Of a DNA stretch of 64,000 nt, positions 26,679-38,700 are shown piece by piece. The notes under the pieces are model-generated. The model did no database searches. It worked only from the letters and a program-made list of their open reading frames with translations, and had not been told where the DNA came from. The position numbers were made by a program, and so were the translations under genes. The DNA lies in NCBI RefSeq assembly GCF_021018895.1, contig NC_079375.1, positions 16,551,992 to 16,615,991 of the forward strand. Reading direction: 5' to 3'. The stretch is from Seriola aureovittata. Taxonomy: Eukaryota > Chordata > Actinopteri > Carangiformes > Carangidae. Each line of letters opens with the position of its first letter. Position 1 is the first letter of the stretch.

Positions 26679-26825
26679 CTGTCAGAGAAGAGAAACGTCT
26701 AAACTTGACACATTCAATTGAACCTTGTTGTCCATGTCACATGACGTAGGATTACGTTGCGTCACGTGACAAATTTGGCGCATGTCATTTACGGCCTCTC
26801 TCCACGTCGCCTGTACGCCACCGAG
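26679..26825. promoter_or_regulatory. bidirectional promoter of mul1 (-) and alg3 (+)
   Basis: On the minus strand a strong donor CAG|GTAAG ends an inferred mul1 5' noncoding exon at 26679. On the + strand the alg3 start codon is at 26826. About 150 bp therefore separate the two transcripts' splice/start landmarks. The stretch has CpG sites and no TATA box. It contains GTCACATGAC (26736-26745), a perfect palindromic E-box GTCACGTGAC (26761-26770), TGACGTAG beside the first, and an E2F-like TTTGGCGC (26774-26781). Start sites are not determined. Confidence 0.65.
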
Positions 26826-29800
26826 ATGGCAGGAGGTGTACGGAGAAAGTCTCCCGGTTCCCCGTCCCCACTGTGGGGGAAGCTTCACACACTGTGGCAG
26901 GACAAACATTTGGTCCTGTTCAAGACGGAATACACGTTACTGGTCGTTTCAGTGTTGTGGTTCCTAGAGATCGGGATCAATGTGTGGGTCATACAAAAAG
27001 TAGCATGTAAGTAGCTGCTTGGCTAGTTAGCATGCTATTGTCTTTTGTCATCTTTCTGAACGTATCTGAGCGCTAAGTAGCTAGCGTTAGCAAAACCCCT
27101 AACTTACAGTGCCACCTGTCAAAGGGAATTTACTGTCCTTGCATGACCACCTACAATCGTCTGCTCTGTCCCAGTGATAAATGGCATTCATCATTTCACC
27201 AACTGCTAGTTTTAAAACTTTATGCAAGTAAAGATGCGATTTTGATGACAATAATGTAAACTTCAAGAGGCATGTTAACTGCTCACTGATAACGTAAGCC
27301 ATATATTTAAGCATAAGTATGTCATCTGTGGCATGTGGTTTATTTTGACAAGTCCACTTCTTTGTTTAATGTTGGGCTGCAACAATAATTATCAATAACG
27401 AATTCATAATCAGTTAAATATTTGTATTAGTTTTGTCTATTATTTTTGATTAGTCAATTAATTCTTTAATCTATGATGTTACAGAAAATAGTGAAAAATG
27501 CCCATCAGAATTTTCTAAAGCCAATATGAGGTCTTTAATTTTCTTGGGTTGTCCTACCAACAGTCAAAAAACCGAACACTATTCAATTTACCATGATATA
27601 AAACAAAGAAAACCAGCAAATACTCACGGTAGGATCACAGCAGGAGCCAGGGAACGTTTTAACTTTTTTTGCATGATAACTGACTGGAATAAGTAATCTA
27701 TTATCAAGATTGTCTGTAATTGTATTTCTGTTGACTGGACTCACTGAATTGACCAATCCTTTCAGCACTATTGTGCACTCTTGTCGTGCTGACACAGTTC
27801 AACAGTAGATTAATGGACCAAAGCAAATGATAGCTGATGAATAATTTTAATCATTTATGTAATGAAAGTTTCAGTACTTTTTTTTGGTTTTTGGTTGACA
27901 ATTAACTTACAGGACACCACTCTGGGCCCATAGAAGTTGTGGTTGACTTTTGTCATTGTTTTAAAAAAATACATGGACAAAGGTATTAAAATTATAATCA
28001 TGATTATTGAGCAATTAGGTAACCTTCCTAATCATTCATGATTGCCGATTTATATCCTTGCAGACACTGAGATAGACTGGAAGGCCTACATGGATGAAGT
28101 AGAGGGCGTCATCAATGGTACCTATGACTACACTCAGCTTAAAGGAGACACAGGCCCTTTGGTGTAAGTATCAAATATACGCAGTGCTGTGGGTCTCTCC
28201 ATCCTGTAGCTCAATGTCATTTTGAATGCAGGCCTCTGGGACAAATGAGCACCTTGTTGTTGCAGGTACCCGGCTGGCTTTGTCTACATCTTCACAGCTC
28301 TCTATTACATCACCAGCCACGGGGTGAACATCCGTCTGGGCCAGTACATTTTTGCTGTTTTCTACCTCATCACACTGCTCCTCGTCTTCAGGATATACTA
28401 CCGCACTAAGAAGGTCAGCCTGTGGTGCTGTGACAGAAGCTTTGATTCACTAAGTTGAATTATTTTGTTATTAAAGCTCACATAGCCAGGGGCTTGGTGT
28501 GAGACTGTACTCTTTATCTCTATACTTTTTATGATAATATGTATTCCCATCTCTTTCTCCAGGTTCCTCCCTATGTGTTCTTCTTTGTGTGTTGTGCTTC
28601 CTATCGAATCCACTCCATCTTTGTGCTACGTCTCTTCAATGACCCAGTGGCCATGATGCTGCTTTTTGCAGCTGTCAACCTTTTCATGGATGGATACTGG
28701 ACCCTTGGCTGTGGCCTCTACAGGCAAGTGTGGACTCTTTAATGCAGCTTCTAATGTAATCTCTTGCCTCTGTTAATCAAGAGTAATATGTATAAAGATG
28801 TCATGTGTTTCTTTGCTAATCTTTATAGTATGATTGTGACATTTTTTTCATGCGTTACATGATGAAATTACAACTCAGTTTTCCTCTCTTTCTGACAGTT
28901 TAGCAGTGTCTGTGAAAATGAACGTGCTTCTTTTTGCCCCTGGGCTACTATTCCTCCTCCTCTCTGAGTTTGGTCTGATCAGGACAATCCCAAAACTTTC
29001 TCTGTGCGCAAGTTTACAGGTAAATATTCTCTCTAGCAAAAAAGTAGGCATGTTACTGGCATACCTAAATATATTTTAATGTTTAATGCTCCCAACACCA
29101 TCTCAAAATTAATCTGTCTTGATATCACAGCTTTTGCTGGGCCTCCCTTTCCTCCTGGACAATCCCATTGGTTATGTGAGCCGGGCTTTTGATCTTGGCC
29201 GTCAGTTCATGTTCAAGTGGACGGTCAACTGGCGCTTCCTGCCAGAATGGCTCTTCTTGAATCGCTATTTTCACTTAGTCCTGCTGGCTGCCCACCTGCT
29301 CACCCTGCTGCTCTTTGCTTTCCGCCGGTGGAAGAGGTGAGACTGACTTTCACTGTGCCAAGTTCACCGTTGGTATTATAGTTAGAGATGAGCTGGAATA
29401 AATCAGGGCTTAAATTTGTGCCAGTTTTTGTTCCACAACACCACAGGCGTTGGCTCAGTCAGTATTTGATGTCATGGACCGTGACGCAGGGTTTCCAGAT
29501 ATTCACAGGAAGTGTGAGGGTTGTGTGAATATGTATATTCAGCTAGAGCTTCCTGTCTTTTATGTATTGACAACACTATTTTGCTTGCTACTGTATTGAT
29601 TCCTAAACAGCATGTCGTTATGACTGCAGACAATGCAACATGCTATCATGAAGAGAACAGATCTTAGCAGAATGTAACTCCATGGAGCATGTGACCTTTA
29701 TTTAAACAGGTTATTATAAATATATAAGCTGCTCCAGATCTCAGATCCATATCTATATCTGTATTTTGGTGAAATCCTTGAGGAGTAAGATAGTGCAGAT

Positions 29801-31311
29801 GCATTCCCTATAAACAGATTGCTTTATCTGTGAGGCAAATTTAGTCCTTGGCTGCAGATCAACAATGTAATATGATATAAACTGTTCTGACTATTTGGGG
29901 TTTATTAGTGGATAAACATGGGCTCAAACAGGAGTCAGTGAAGTTTTTAGCTTGTGAAATGATTTTCAGGATAGAAATCAAAACCTGTGGTTTCATATGA
30001 GCCTTTGCAAAACTGTGAAGAAAAGCTGTCTGGCACTGATTTCATCTATAAAAGCAGTGTCAACAATTTTAACTCGTAACTTTAATGTATCTGCGTGCAT
30101 GTGTAACTTCAGTGACACACACAATGTGGGAACTCACTGGGTTTCATAGTGTCAACTTTGAATCTGTACTCAGAACTTACTCTCAGATAAAAGCACTTCT
30201 ATCCTCTCAGAGTCTTTATGTAATTTTACCATTCAGACAATTTGTGCACAAATCTTATTTTGACAATTTCAACTACAACACAATTTAAAAATTTTATATA
30301 CTGGTTTTTCTCTTGCAACCAAAAGCATTGAAATTATTTTTGAATATAATTTAACAAGCTCAAAATCCTACTGACCCATGTTTGAGCCCATGGTTAAAGG
30401 GCAGATTTCATTACACCATCATAACAAGGCTGCTTTATACTGAATCTGCATTTTAAGTGTCAAAAATAGCGATGCCAGGCATATTTATAATTGTCATGAA
30501 TAGCAGGTTTCACAGATAAGACTTTCTGTATTTAAGGGAGATTTAAGATGTTAACATGTGCTACATTATTTACATTTTAGTCATTAAGGTGGAATTAACA
30601 AAACTTTTTTTGTGAAAACCCCCTCTGTATTTTTGTCTTACCAGGCCAGGAGAAAGCATCTTTGAACTCCTCAAGGAGCCTGCAAAGAGGAAAATCCCTC
30701 CTCAGAAGAACACTGTGGATCATATCCTTCTGTCTCATTTGAATTTATTCCTATCTGTAGAATATTTTTTTTTAAAGGACACAGCATCATTAATACTATT
30801 ACTAGGTGTCAAACGTCTGTACAATATTGGTCAGAGCATAAATTAATGAAAGTCCTGGTTTTTTGTGTCAGTCCTTAACAGACTAACACAGATCGTTCTG
30901 ATTCTCTTCACCTCTAACTTCATTGGCATGTGCTTCAGTCGTTCATTGCACTACCAGTTCTATGTCTGGTACTTCCACACGCTGCCTTACCTGCTCTGGA
31001 GTGGGGGAGTCAAGAAGCTGGCCCACCTGCTCAGGTAAGAGCAAATCTCAATACTAAAGTACAACTTTTTAACCAGTCATCAAACTCTCGGCCATATAAT
31101 AATACTATTTTGTTTTATCCTTGTATTCAGGGTCCTGATCCTGGGTTTGATCGAGCTCTCATGGAACACATATCCCTCCACTAACAGCAGCTCAACCGCC
31201 CTCCACGTCTGCCACCTCATCATCCTCCTCTGTCTGTGGCTGGCTCCACCCCTGCCTTCAGCCCCAGCAGAAACACAACAACATACACCCGTCAAGGACA
31301 AACGCCAGTGA
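26826..31311 (+). CDS. alg3: ALG3 dolichyl-P-mannose alpha-1,3-mannosyltransferase
   Basis: An ER multi-pass enzyme (GT58) that adds the first dolichol-P-mannose-dependent mannose to Man5GlcNAc2-PP-dolichol in N-glycan assembly. Exons: 26826-27006, 28064-28163, 28266-28413, 28563-28723, 28899-29019, 29131-29336, 30645-30721, 30890-31034 and 31131-31311. This gives 439 residues (human about 438). The start is [14 protein letters not shown]. The luminal loop after the first membrane segment carries [20 protein letters not shown] and GDTGPLVYPAGF, with the conserved acidic residues. Later motifs are [60 protein letters not shown] and [13 protein letters not shown]. Intron 4 has a GC donor (AG|GCAAGT). 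Intron 7 is AT-AC with a U12-type donor and branch site. It is head to head with mul1. Confidence 0.95.
27373..27800 (+). mobile_element. non-autonomous DNA element (MITE) in alg3 intron 1
   Basis: Starts near GGGCTGCAACAATAATTATC and includes GATTAGTCAATTAATTC, AGAAAATAGTGAAAAATGCCC, TCCTACCAACAGTC and AACCAGCAAATACTCAC. This is the same teleost repeat family as in mul1 intron 1. The right end is poorly preserved, so the end coordinate is approximate. Confidence 0.65.
30722..30889 (+). other. alg3: U12-type AT-AC intron of alg3
   Basis: The intron begins ATATCCTTCT, which matches the U12 donor consensus ATATCCTT, and ends ...CTAACAC. TCCTTAAC (30872-30879) matches the U12 branch site; its likely branch A (30878) is 12 bases before the next exon. 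Splicing GAT C|AG ATC gives [13 protein letters not shown], which aligns with the conserved human QIV...LFTSNF. No GT-AG alternative keeps the frame and this sequence. Confidence 0.9.
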
Positions 31312-31442
31312 GCCACAGCCTGATTGGACCGGACGTCGCATTCGGTCAAATCAGCTGCTGGACAGCCTCCATCCTCCTCCTCTCTATGATCTTCACAACA
31401 CCGGTGCAGAGGGAGGTCACTGGGGTAGACTGTTTATACGTG

Positions 31443-31448
31443 AATAAA
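31443..31448 (+). terminator. candidate poly(A) signal of alg3
   Basis: AATAAA lies 132 bp after the alg3 stop codon, giving a short 3' UTR. vwa5b2 converges from the other side with its own candidate signal at 32271, so about 0.8 kb separates the two 3' ends. Confidence 0.5.
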
Positions 31449-32270
31449 AGGAGCCACTTGATGCTTCTCATCTCAGCTCACTGCTAAAAGTGAAGAAAGC
31501 TAACTTGTGGGTGCAGTCTGCAGACAGATACCTTACATGATGAAATGGGATGTAGTCGTCCCTTGCAGTTGAAGAGATGAAAAGAGGAAGAAAATATGGA
31601 TTCTCAGGTTTCATTTTCAAATACATAGTAGGAGTGGAGTACAGTGCTAGGAGGAAATTGTGAATGTTATTCTATGTGGAAAGAATTTGTTACATAGGCT
31701 ATATTTCTACTTAGTATGTTAAAATTACAGTCTGCCCATAATTCAGGCCTCATCATTATTTCTTGTTTGATATTCTGATATTATCCAAAGTCATTTACTG
31801 GTGCACTAATGATCTTGTACATTGTATTAAGAAAGCAGTATATTGAAGAATGTCATAAATATCCCAGATAACTTTAACTTAGTACAAAGCTTTAAAATTA
31901 ATTGCATATCAGATATAAGCTTGTGGCATTTCCACTTGCAACAGTAATTTCAGTGTTTTCCAGTTCAAGGCCAAAACTCTTTTCCAATAGTTTTACTTAA
32001 ATGTGTAAAACGGAACTGTAGACAATCACAGGTATTTGTCTGATTTATTACATAATTGATTCACCCTTAGTTGTGAGCGGCTCCTCACACTCATCAGCAC
32101 AAGTAGATTTAATGTGAAAAATATGCAGTAGACTGAAACAGCAAATGTGTAACATTTTATATTAAACGGAGATGCCACTTAACCTTGAGGCTATTTGTTT
32201 CTTCTTTTTGAACACATGGTTTTGTTATACATTACAAATAATAGCTAAATTCCAGTGTGTTTTTTTAAAA

Positions 32271-32276
32271 TTTATT
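32271..32276 (-). terminator. candidate poly(A) signal of vwa5b2
   Basis: TTTATT on the + strand reads AATAAA on the minus strand, about 446 bp past the vwa5b2 stop. Another copy is at 32044-32049. Which is used cannot be told from sequence. Confidence 0.4.
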
Positions 32277-32721
32277 TTCACAACAGCAAGTTCATTGTTT
32301 AAAGTAATCTTTCATTAGTTTATCAAATAATCATCCTGATAATCAAAATCACTCCTATCTGACTGATTGTGATTATACATTTAGCAAAGTAACAACATTA
32401 TACTGACAGGAAGCTAAAACTACAAAAAGCCCATTCAGGTGGTCAAGGCATTCATGTGATTGCATAAAGCATATTTATAACAAAAGGCCACTTGGTAGAT
32501 GTCATGTAAAGGGTAGTCATTTCAAGTTAATATAAATTCTTACATCAGTACAATTTTTCATGTGCAACTTAATATCAGAATGAACTTGGCACTGGGTTGC
32601 AGATAAAATACAGGATTCACTTTTTTATGTAAAGCCGTTGCTTCTTTACAGTCACAGTCATAGGTAACAAGTGAGTATGCAAATCAGTAGATCTGGCTCA
32701 GTTTCCTCAGAGATGATAGTC

Positions 32722-35700
32722 TCACATGTTATTGGGGTTATAACACAGCATGTTTAGTTTGATGTTCTCGTCCCAGTGGCGTAGCAGCAGGAACAGCTGT
32801 CTGGCGGCTCCCTTCAGCCCCGCCAGGTCGACCCCCTCAGGCAGCTCCTGACAGCGCAGCCAGAAGTCTGCTTTTGCTGCCACCAGCTCCCACTCCATGA
32901 AGTAGCCGGCACAGCGGTGCTCCAGCCAGGCTAGAGCCACAGCTGTGGCCCAGCTTGAGCCCTCCAGGTCTTCTTGAGCCAACAGGCAGCTCCCCTGGAG
33001 GTCAGCTGGCTCTACTGTGGAGCCTTCATAAACATCTGTCTCTGATCCGCGACCACTATCTGCCTGGCCGTGGCTCTGGCTGTGGGACAGGCCAACTGAT
33101 AGCTCCAGGGAGCCCTCCTCGGAGCTGGGGAGGTCAGGGGGTGAGGTGACAGTGTCTCGGTCAGACAGGTGTCTTCGGCGAAGCCTTGGTTCCAGCATCA
33201 GGGGAGTGTCGTCTGGAGTGTGGTGGAAAGGAGGTGCAGTTGGTTTAGAGAGGAGGCCGGAAGAAGGAGAAAAGGTAACATGGTGACTAGAGGGAGCACC
33301 CAGAGGCATGGCAGAGGTGGATAAAGATGGAGCGCTGGGGGAAGTGCAACGGAAAGGTGGGCTGAGGCTGCGACGGTGGAGGCTGTAGGGTGAAGCTCTT
33401 TTTAGGCGGTCCAGGGGGATCTGGACACAGTCTGAGTACATCTCCGTCAGAAGAAAAGCCCCTGAAGCCAGCTGCAGACGCACCTGATTCAACACCATAT
33501 AGACACAAATTAATAAATGTGTTTGCGCGCTTGTATGTAGAAGATTGCGTATGTTGTTTGTATGCACAGCTCACCAGGGGAAGATAGTCCGGGGCCTCAG
33601 TTTCAGGTTGTTTCTCAGTCTCTGCTGACAAACAGTGGGACTTGAGAGGAATCTGCTTTCCTGATGAAATAGAGGACCTGAGTCTGCCCAGTGGGAACCT
33701 GGAATATATAAAAAGAGGTAACCTTTCCAGAAAGATCATTTAGTTACTTTCAGTCCGTTTCTGCTAAACACTAACATTTTTGTTGATCCCCTTCACAATT
33801 TAATGCAGCATTGACAAGAAATTTTCACTCAACAATCTTAATTTAATGTGAAAGTTTTCTTTACCTGGTGCCAAAGAAGCTCTCCATTGACTTGCTCTCT
33901 ATAGATCGCTGTGAACGAGTGCATGAGGCGCCTGTTATTGCTGGAGCTGTAGCAGAGTAGGCACTACCTCCTACACCTGAGACAGCAGCGTGGAATAAAA
34001 CATTAAACACTATTGTTTCATCAGTACAGTTACAAGGTGATGTTTCCTGACTGCGTTTAAAGGCTCAGTGCACCCCAAAAAAAAGATAGCTGTGTTCTTG
34101 CTGTGATCACTTTTCAGTAGAACTATTTTCTAATGATAAAATAATCCCTTTAGAAATGTCTTACACTGTGTTTTGTGAATTATTTAGAACAAAGGGGGAA
34201 TTGTTTTTGGAAAGAAATATTGCTTTTAAATATAATGTTTCAGCTTTTTGAGCACCACAAACACAAATTCTACACCCCAGCACACATCCATTGTATTGGG
34301 GTGGAGGCAGAATTGTTAGTCTGATATCCTAAAACCTTGGTGAATAAACCTTAACTATTGCATGGCTTCATACCACTAGAGGCAAGGGAGAAAATATCTT
34401 GCTTTTTTGGACTTTTTCTGTGAATTGATCCTTACCATTGATCCATTACCTCAGAGGAAGGGAAAGTAGGTCTTCCTTTTCTCTTTCCATACAGACTCAT
34501 CTAGAGTTTTGAACTGGTTTTCTGGTCAGACGTCTCTAACCTTGGGAGTACACTGACACTAGAGTGTTTTCACTGAGCGAGTCGACAGCAATACTTACTA
34601 GAGTCCCAGGATGTAAGGCTACAGGGTGAGGCAGGAGTGTCATCTCTGTCTGAGAGATACAAAGATTGTTGATTGACCTAAAGTCTTGGCAACAGATATG
34701 GGTGCTGGTATCATTCAGTCTTTATACCTGTAGAGTTCCAGGTGTCCTCAATCTCTTCACTGTCTCTACTGGTGCGCCGTCTGCCCAAACCAACAGAATA
34801 GGCCCTCTGCCTGCGACTACCTGACTGGGAACTCCACTTGTTTCCCAAATGCATCCCTACACACACATACACACAGCACAAATACACACTAAAATTTGGT
34901 CTTTAAATGAAACCTCAACATAAGTTAACCCATGCCTGAAATCAAATCTGTGTATTTTCCTTATATTTTTAACAAATTGTAAGAACAGGCATTGCAAACT
35001 AGCTTAGACTATGAATGCTAGTATATTTGTGTTGCTGGTACTTGTCAGAGCGATCTAGCATTGTACTTTTATTAAGGTGAGGAAGAAAGATTAAAAAAAA
35101 GAAAAGAATTGGTAAAAAAATAAGAAGCACTGGCGGAGATATCTTGACTCAAACACCAAAAAAACTGAATCCTTCAATTCCCATAATACAACTCAAGAGC
35201 ATCTCTCAGTAGACCATCCCTGCCCAGTAAATGCCAAAACTCCACATCCTAAGTTTGTATCGGTGAAAAATTTGAAGCCCAACCTGAGATAACCCTAATG
35301 ACATCATCAGGGTCATTTTGTCAGAAAGCACCCTTCAGAGCCACAAAGCACATTAGATAACTATTTTCACAGATTGAATAGGACTCCTTGTGAAAAGTAA
35401 CATAAAAACCTAATGTCTAAAATATATAATTGCTCTGTCTGTGTGAGATTTTGTAGCACACCTGTGTTTTGGACGTCCATGCCTTCTGGCAAGCCTTTGT
35501 TGGGGTTGCTATCAGTGGTAGTGAAGGCTGTGTACATGCAGATAATGTTACAATGCTTACTGGTCTGGATAGCCTTCATACGGTATCGCTTAGCTGAACC
35601 TAAGGAATCATCAAATACAACAACACAGAAAAAGTAAGAGATAGACAGCATTTATAACAGTTAGGAGATAACGGTACGTCAGTCAGCAAGAGAAATCATC

Positions 35701-38700
35701 AGTTAAACCTCACCATGTCCAATGTCACTCTCCTTCTCTGCCATTTTCTCAAAGTCTCTTATAACTGAGCGAGCAGTCAGTTGGTGAATAATCTCCTCCC
35801 ATGGTTCCCCTCCCTTTCCTTCTTCCCCTCCTCCACATCCTTCAGCCCCTGATGTCTCCTGGCCCTCAGGGGTCCAGAGGTGCCCCAGGTCGACAGTGAC
35901 CTCCCAGGACACAGGCCTGCCACTCAGCAGGCCATGAATGCGTGAGCGACACTGACCTGGTGGGGGATCCTCTGGGGGAACAGCAGTGAAGAGGTACTCT
36001 GGATCTGTGAAGCTGTCCCAGTCCAGAGGAGAGGCAGGGAACAGGAGACCATCTGAGGGTCAAAGCAAGAAAGTGAGGGATAGAAATTTGATGGAGGGAA
36101 GATGAGAAGCATAGTCCTGGTTTTCTTAATAGTATCTTACTGGAGTCAGTGAGGCTTCTGCGGGACAGTGTCCCTCGTGATGGGGGCTTCGTTTCCCCAT
36201 CACTTTCGTCCAGCCTCCCTCCCAGTGTTTGGTCAAAGGAGACCCTCTCCAGAGCTCTCCTTAGGCGATGCATCTCAAGCTCGCCCTGGGGGGACGAGAA
36301 ACTCCGTGCTGCCATGGTTGAACGGGCCAGTGCTTTTTGTCTCCTACGAGACTCCTCGCCTCCATCCAGACGCCCACTCTGGTTGTATGAAAACAAAGAA
36401 AGTAAAAAAGTAAGTCAGAACTCTATTTTATTTTTCTCTGCAGCAACATATGTCTAAAATTAAAAGATTTTAGAGCAAGGGCGTAGGTTTGGTCTCAACA
36501 TTAGTAGGGAAGGAAAACCACGACCACCCCTCCAAAACAAAGAAATTGATGTTTAATGCCATCAACCAAACGGTTTATTAACATATAAGATCTGAATTTA
36601 CATTCAGAAATGCCCATACGTGAATGTAATAGATGTACGATGTTGAATTTACATATATGAAATACATGTACATATGAAGTAAAATCATATATGTATTTAA
36701 AATAGCCTATATATGAAAAAATTACACATGAAACCTGTTAGAAATTGGAATATCATAAATTGACATGTATGTCTAAATAAGAGAAACATGTATTTTAGTA
36801 TGTCTGTTTGTATTATAGACATGTGCATATGTTTGATCTGGAAGACCTGAAAAAAGTACCCAAACAGAAATCACACAGATAAAATGAGAACATGCAAAAT
36901 CCTCACAGAAAGGCCCCAGGCCTGGGGTTCAAAACCTGGTACCTTCCTAATGTGAGGTGATAGTTTTCACCACTGAACCGCCGGGCCCCCGCATAAAAAT
37001 AATCATAGTAGTAAAGCATAAAAAGTCGTGGTATAGTAAGGCATAAAACGTATTAATATAGTAAGGCATAAAATGTCATTGTATAGTAAGGCATAAAAAA
37101 TGTTGAAAATATGGTAAGGCATAAAAATGTCAAAAAATGTCATGATATAGTAATGCATAAAAATGTTGAAAAATGTCTAAATATGGTAAGGCATAAAAAT
37201 GTCAAAAAATGTCATAGTATAGTCAGGCATAAAAATCTCTATACTATGTTAAGACATAATAACCACATGAAATGGTGGCCCTTAAAAAAACGTCATAGTA
37301 TAGTGAGGCATAAAAATGTCAAAAAATGTCATAGTATACTAAGGCATAAGAACATAAAAAAAAAACGTCATAGTTTGTTGAGTCATAAAAATGTCATAGT
37401 ATATTTAGGTAAAAAAATGTCTAAAAACGTCATAGTATAATAAGGCATAAAAAAGTCAAACAATGTCATAGTATAGTTAGGCAAAAAATCTGGAAAAAAC
37501 GACATAGTATAGTAAGGCATAAAAATGGAAAAAAACTTTTTTTCAGTTTTTCTTAGTCTTAAATGACATAGTCTAATAAGGCATTTAAAGTCATAAAAAT
37601 AACATAGCTTAGTAACACTAAAAAGTCAAAAAACGACATGGTCTAATAGTAAGGCATAAAAAGTCATAAAAATGTAATACTACAGTAAGGCATTAAAAGT
37701 CATAAAAATTACATAGTACAGTAAGGCATAAAAAGTCATAAAAATGACATAACTTGGTAACGCTAAAAAGTCAAAAAAACGACATAGTCTAATGAGGCAT
37801 AAAAAGTAAAAAAAACGACATAATATAGTAAGGTATAAAAAGTCATAAAAATGACGTAGTATAGTAAGGCATAAAAACTGAAAAAAACTGCATAGTATAG
37901 TAAGGCATAAAAGTCATGAAAATTACATAGTAAAGTATAGTAAGGCATTAAAAATTAAAAAAAAAACTAAGTAGTATAGTAAGGCATAAAAAGCCATAAA
38001 AACAACATAGTACAGTAAGGCATAAAAAGTGAAAAAAACTAAATAGTACAGTAAGGCATAAAAACTGAAAAAAATGACATGGTATAGTGAGGCATAAAAA
38101 ATGAAAAAAACGGCAAAGTACAGTAAGGCAATTAAAAATAAAAAAAATAGTATAGTAAGGCATAAAAAGTGAAAAAAACGTCATAGTATAGTGAGGCATA
38201 AAAAGTGAAAAAAATGTCATAGTATCATAAGGCATAAGAAATCACAAAAATGATAGGGCTTTGTAAGGCCTAAAAAGTGAAAAAACAACATAGTATAGTA
38301 AGGCATAAAAGTCATGAAAATTACATAGTAAAGTATAGTAAGGCATTAAAAATAAAAATAAAAAACTAAATAGTATAGTAAGGCATAAAAACTGAAAAAA
38401 CTGCATAGTATAGTCAGGCATAAAAGTCATGAAAATTACATAGTAAAGTATAGTAAGGCATTAAAAATAAAAAAAACTAAATAGTATAGTAAGGCATAAA
38501 AAGTAAAAAAAAAACATCATAGTATGGTAGGGCATAAGAAGTGAAAAAAACCTCATAGTATAGTAAGGCATAAAAAGTGAAAAAAACGTCATAGTATCGT
38601 AAGGCATAAGAAATCACAAAAATGATAGAGCTTTGTAAGGCCTAAAAAGTGAAAAAACAACATAGTATAGTAAGGCATAAAAAGCCATAAAAACGACATA

